Positions 7,706 to 8,043 of a DNA stretch of 8,043 nt are shown here, piece after piece. This DNA comes from an uncultured Rickettsiales bacterium. Lineage in GTDB: Bacteria; Pseudomonadota; Alphaproteobacteria; Rickettsiales; UBA1997. Position 1 is the first letter of the stretch. Each line of letters starts with the position of its first letter. The position numbers were made by a program, and so were the translations under genes. The stretch spans positions 1 through 8,043 of the forward strand of contig CAKVBE010000039.1 in assembly GCA_934725005.1 (NCBI GenBank), read 5' to 3'. A model generated the notes under the pieces. It ran no database searches. It was not told the origin of the DNA and was given only the letters and a program-made list of their open reading frames with translations.

Positions 7706-7831
7706 TTATTCTCTAAATCCTTTTCCTCCTTGAGGGAAAGTGCCATGAAATGGCAATAGGGTGCTTGTGAATTATGTAAACTATCGTTTTCACCTTCGCG
7801 AGGTGTTGAGTCTCCAAACTCAACACCTGGT
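7706..7831 (+). repeat. 126-bp structured repeat, copy 1
   Basis: The copy matches 7918-8043 at 120 of 126 positions without indels. On the plus strand it can fold into a chain of stem-loops. The first is a 9-bp stem 7720-7728/7732-7740 with loop CTT. A 6-bp stem 7741-7746/7750-7755 with loop GAA abuts it directly. A 6-bp stem 7758-7763/7791-7796 with one G-T pair encloses 27 nt. An 11-bp perfect stem AGGTGTTGAGT (7801-7811)/ACTCAACACCT (7818-7828) has loop CTCCAA. Stem 1 has a T-G pair (7724/7736) where copy 2 has C-G, which pairs only in RNA read from the plus strand. The element is much richer in G+C than its surroundings. Its size and structure recall the palindromic elements known from Rickettsia, but I cannot confirm family membership. 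Confidence 0.9.
7801..7828 (+). repeat. Perfect 11-bp palindrome within repeat copy 1
   Basis: AGGTGTTGAGT and ACTCAACACCT flank the hexanucleotide CTCCAA. It is the strongest hairpin in the window and recurs at 8013-8040 with loop CTCCGA. No T-run follows on either strand within the next bases, so it is not a canonical intrinsic terminator. Confidence 0.85.
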
Positions 7832-7917
7832 ATTTACAAATATCGATTAGTTAAACATAATAAATAATAAAAATTAAGTTCTGTAAATATTGGGTACGGG
7901 AGATATTTTATTGTTCG

Positions 7918-8043
7918 TTATTCTCTAAATCCTTTCCCTCCTTGAGGGAAAGTGCCCTGAAAGGGCAATAGGGTGCTTGTAAATTATGTAAACTATCGTT
8001 TTCATCTTCGCGAGGTGTTGAGTCTCCGAACTCAACACCTGGT
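7918..8043 (+). repeat. 126-bp structured repeat, copy 2, reaching the window edge
   Basis: The six differences from copy 1 are C7936 (stem 1, C-G instead of T-G), C7957 with G7963 (paired to each other in stem 2, replacing A-T), A7981 (no assigned pair), T8005 (keeps a G-T pair) and G8028 (loop of stem 4). The equivalent stems are 7932-7940/7944-7952, 7953-7958/7962-7967, 7970-7975/8003-8008 and 8013-8023/8030-8040. The copy ends exactly at the last base of the window, so the true unit may be longer on this side, and further copies may follow. Confidence 0.9.

Larger units (their letters stand above)
7619..8043. other. Gene-free right end with the structured repeat pair
   Basis: This 425-bp stretch holds the promoter candidates, two 126-bp direct repeats and an 86-bp unique spacer (7832-7917). 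The spacer and the last base of copy 1 contain an 8-bp inverted repeat, TATTTACA (7831-7838) with TGTAAATA (7882-7889). No complete gene is visible, although the minus strand of each repeat is open in two frames without a suitable start codon. Confidence 0.75.

Noticed and set aside
7801..7831. Intrinsic terminator at the 11-bp hairpin
   Set aside because: The stem is strong but is not followed by a T-run on the plus strand (GGTATTTAC follows), and on the minus strand it is followed by CGCGAAGG.
7908..8043. Minus-strand open stretch entering from the right edge through repeat copy 2, ending at TAA 7910-7908
   Set aside because: It could be the end of a gene beginning beyond the window, but the same frame in copy 1 has a stop just upstream and no start. 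The differences between copies are mostly nonsynonymous. I treat it as repeat sequence.
7706..8043. CRISPR array
   Set aside because: There are only two units of 126 bp with an 86-bp spacer. CRISPR repeats are far shorter, and no cas gene is nearby.
7706..8043. Insertion sequence or transposon end
   Set aside because: No transposase or target-site duplication is visible. The copies are direct repeats and lack terminal inverted repeats at their borders.

Overview
The window comes from a very AT-rich bacterium. It encodes Gram-negative envelope functions: lipid II synthesis by MurG and an AsmA-type protein. Coding is dense on one strand, lysine, asparagine and isoleucine codons are heavily A/T-biased, and genes overlap by 4 nt. 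This pattern fits a reduced-genome alphaproteobacterium, most likely Rickettsiales or a similar intracellular lineage. The assignment is inference from composition and gene content; no rRNA or tRNA is present to confirm it.

Layout, all genes on the minus strand. Right end (7619-8043): a gene-free stretch with two direct copies of a 126-bp structured repeat, 212 bp apart, then a likely minus-strand promoter. Next is an unrecognised 99-codon gene (7319-7618), followed after 93 bp by a tightly coupled block. In order of transcription the block is yraN (UPF0102, 6884-7225), murG (5814-6887), a 1043-residue AsmA-family protein (2686-5817) and a 315-residue HExxH metallopeptidase-like protein (1735-2682). 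The first two junctions are 4-nt ATGA overlaps and the third is a 3-nt gap, so the block looks like one transcript with translational coupling. A 376-bp gene-free stretch (1359-1734) follows, holding a fragment related to the right-hand repeat. At the left edge is the 5' part of an ABC exporter gene running out of the window.

Functionally, murG makes lipid II at the inner face of the inner membrane. The AsmA-like protein is a membrane-anchored periplasmic protein of a family tied to lipid transport and outer-membrane homeostasis. The ABC exporter is a half-transporter that may move lipid or another hydrophobic substrate. The metallopeptidase is the odd member: its core motif arrangement resembles the catalytic region of anthrax lethal factor-like and polyvalent-protein zincins, and nothing else in the operon predicts its role.

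The most interesting non-coding signal is the 126-bp repeat. Its two copies differ at only six positions. Two of these are a compensatory A-T to C-G exchange in one hairpin, two are C/T changes that keep a G-U pair on the plus strand, one lies in a loop and one in a segment without an assigned pair. In either open minus-strand frame nearly all of these differences would change the amino acid. The element therefore looks conserved as a folded nucleic acid rather than as a peptide.
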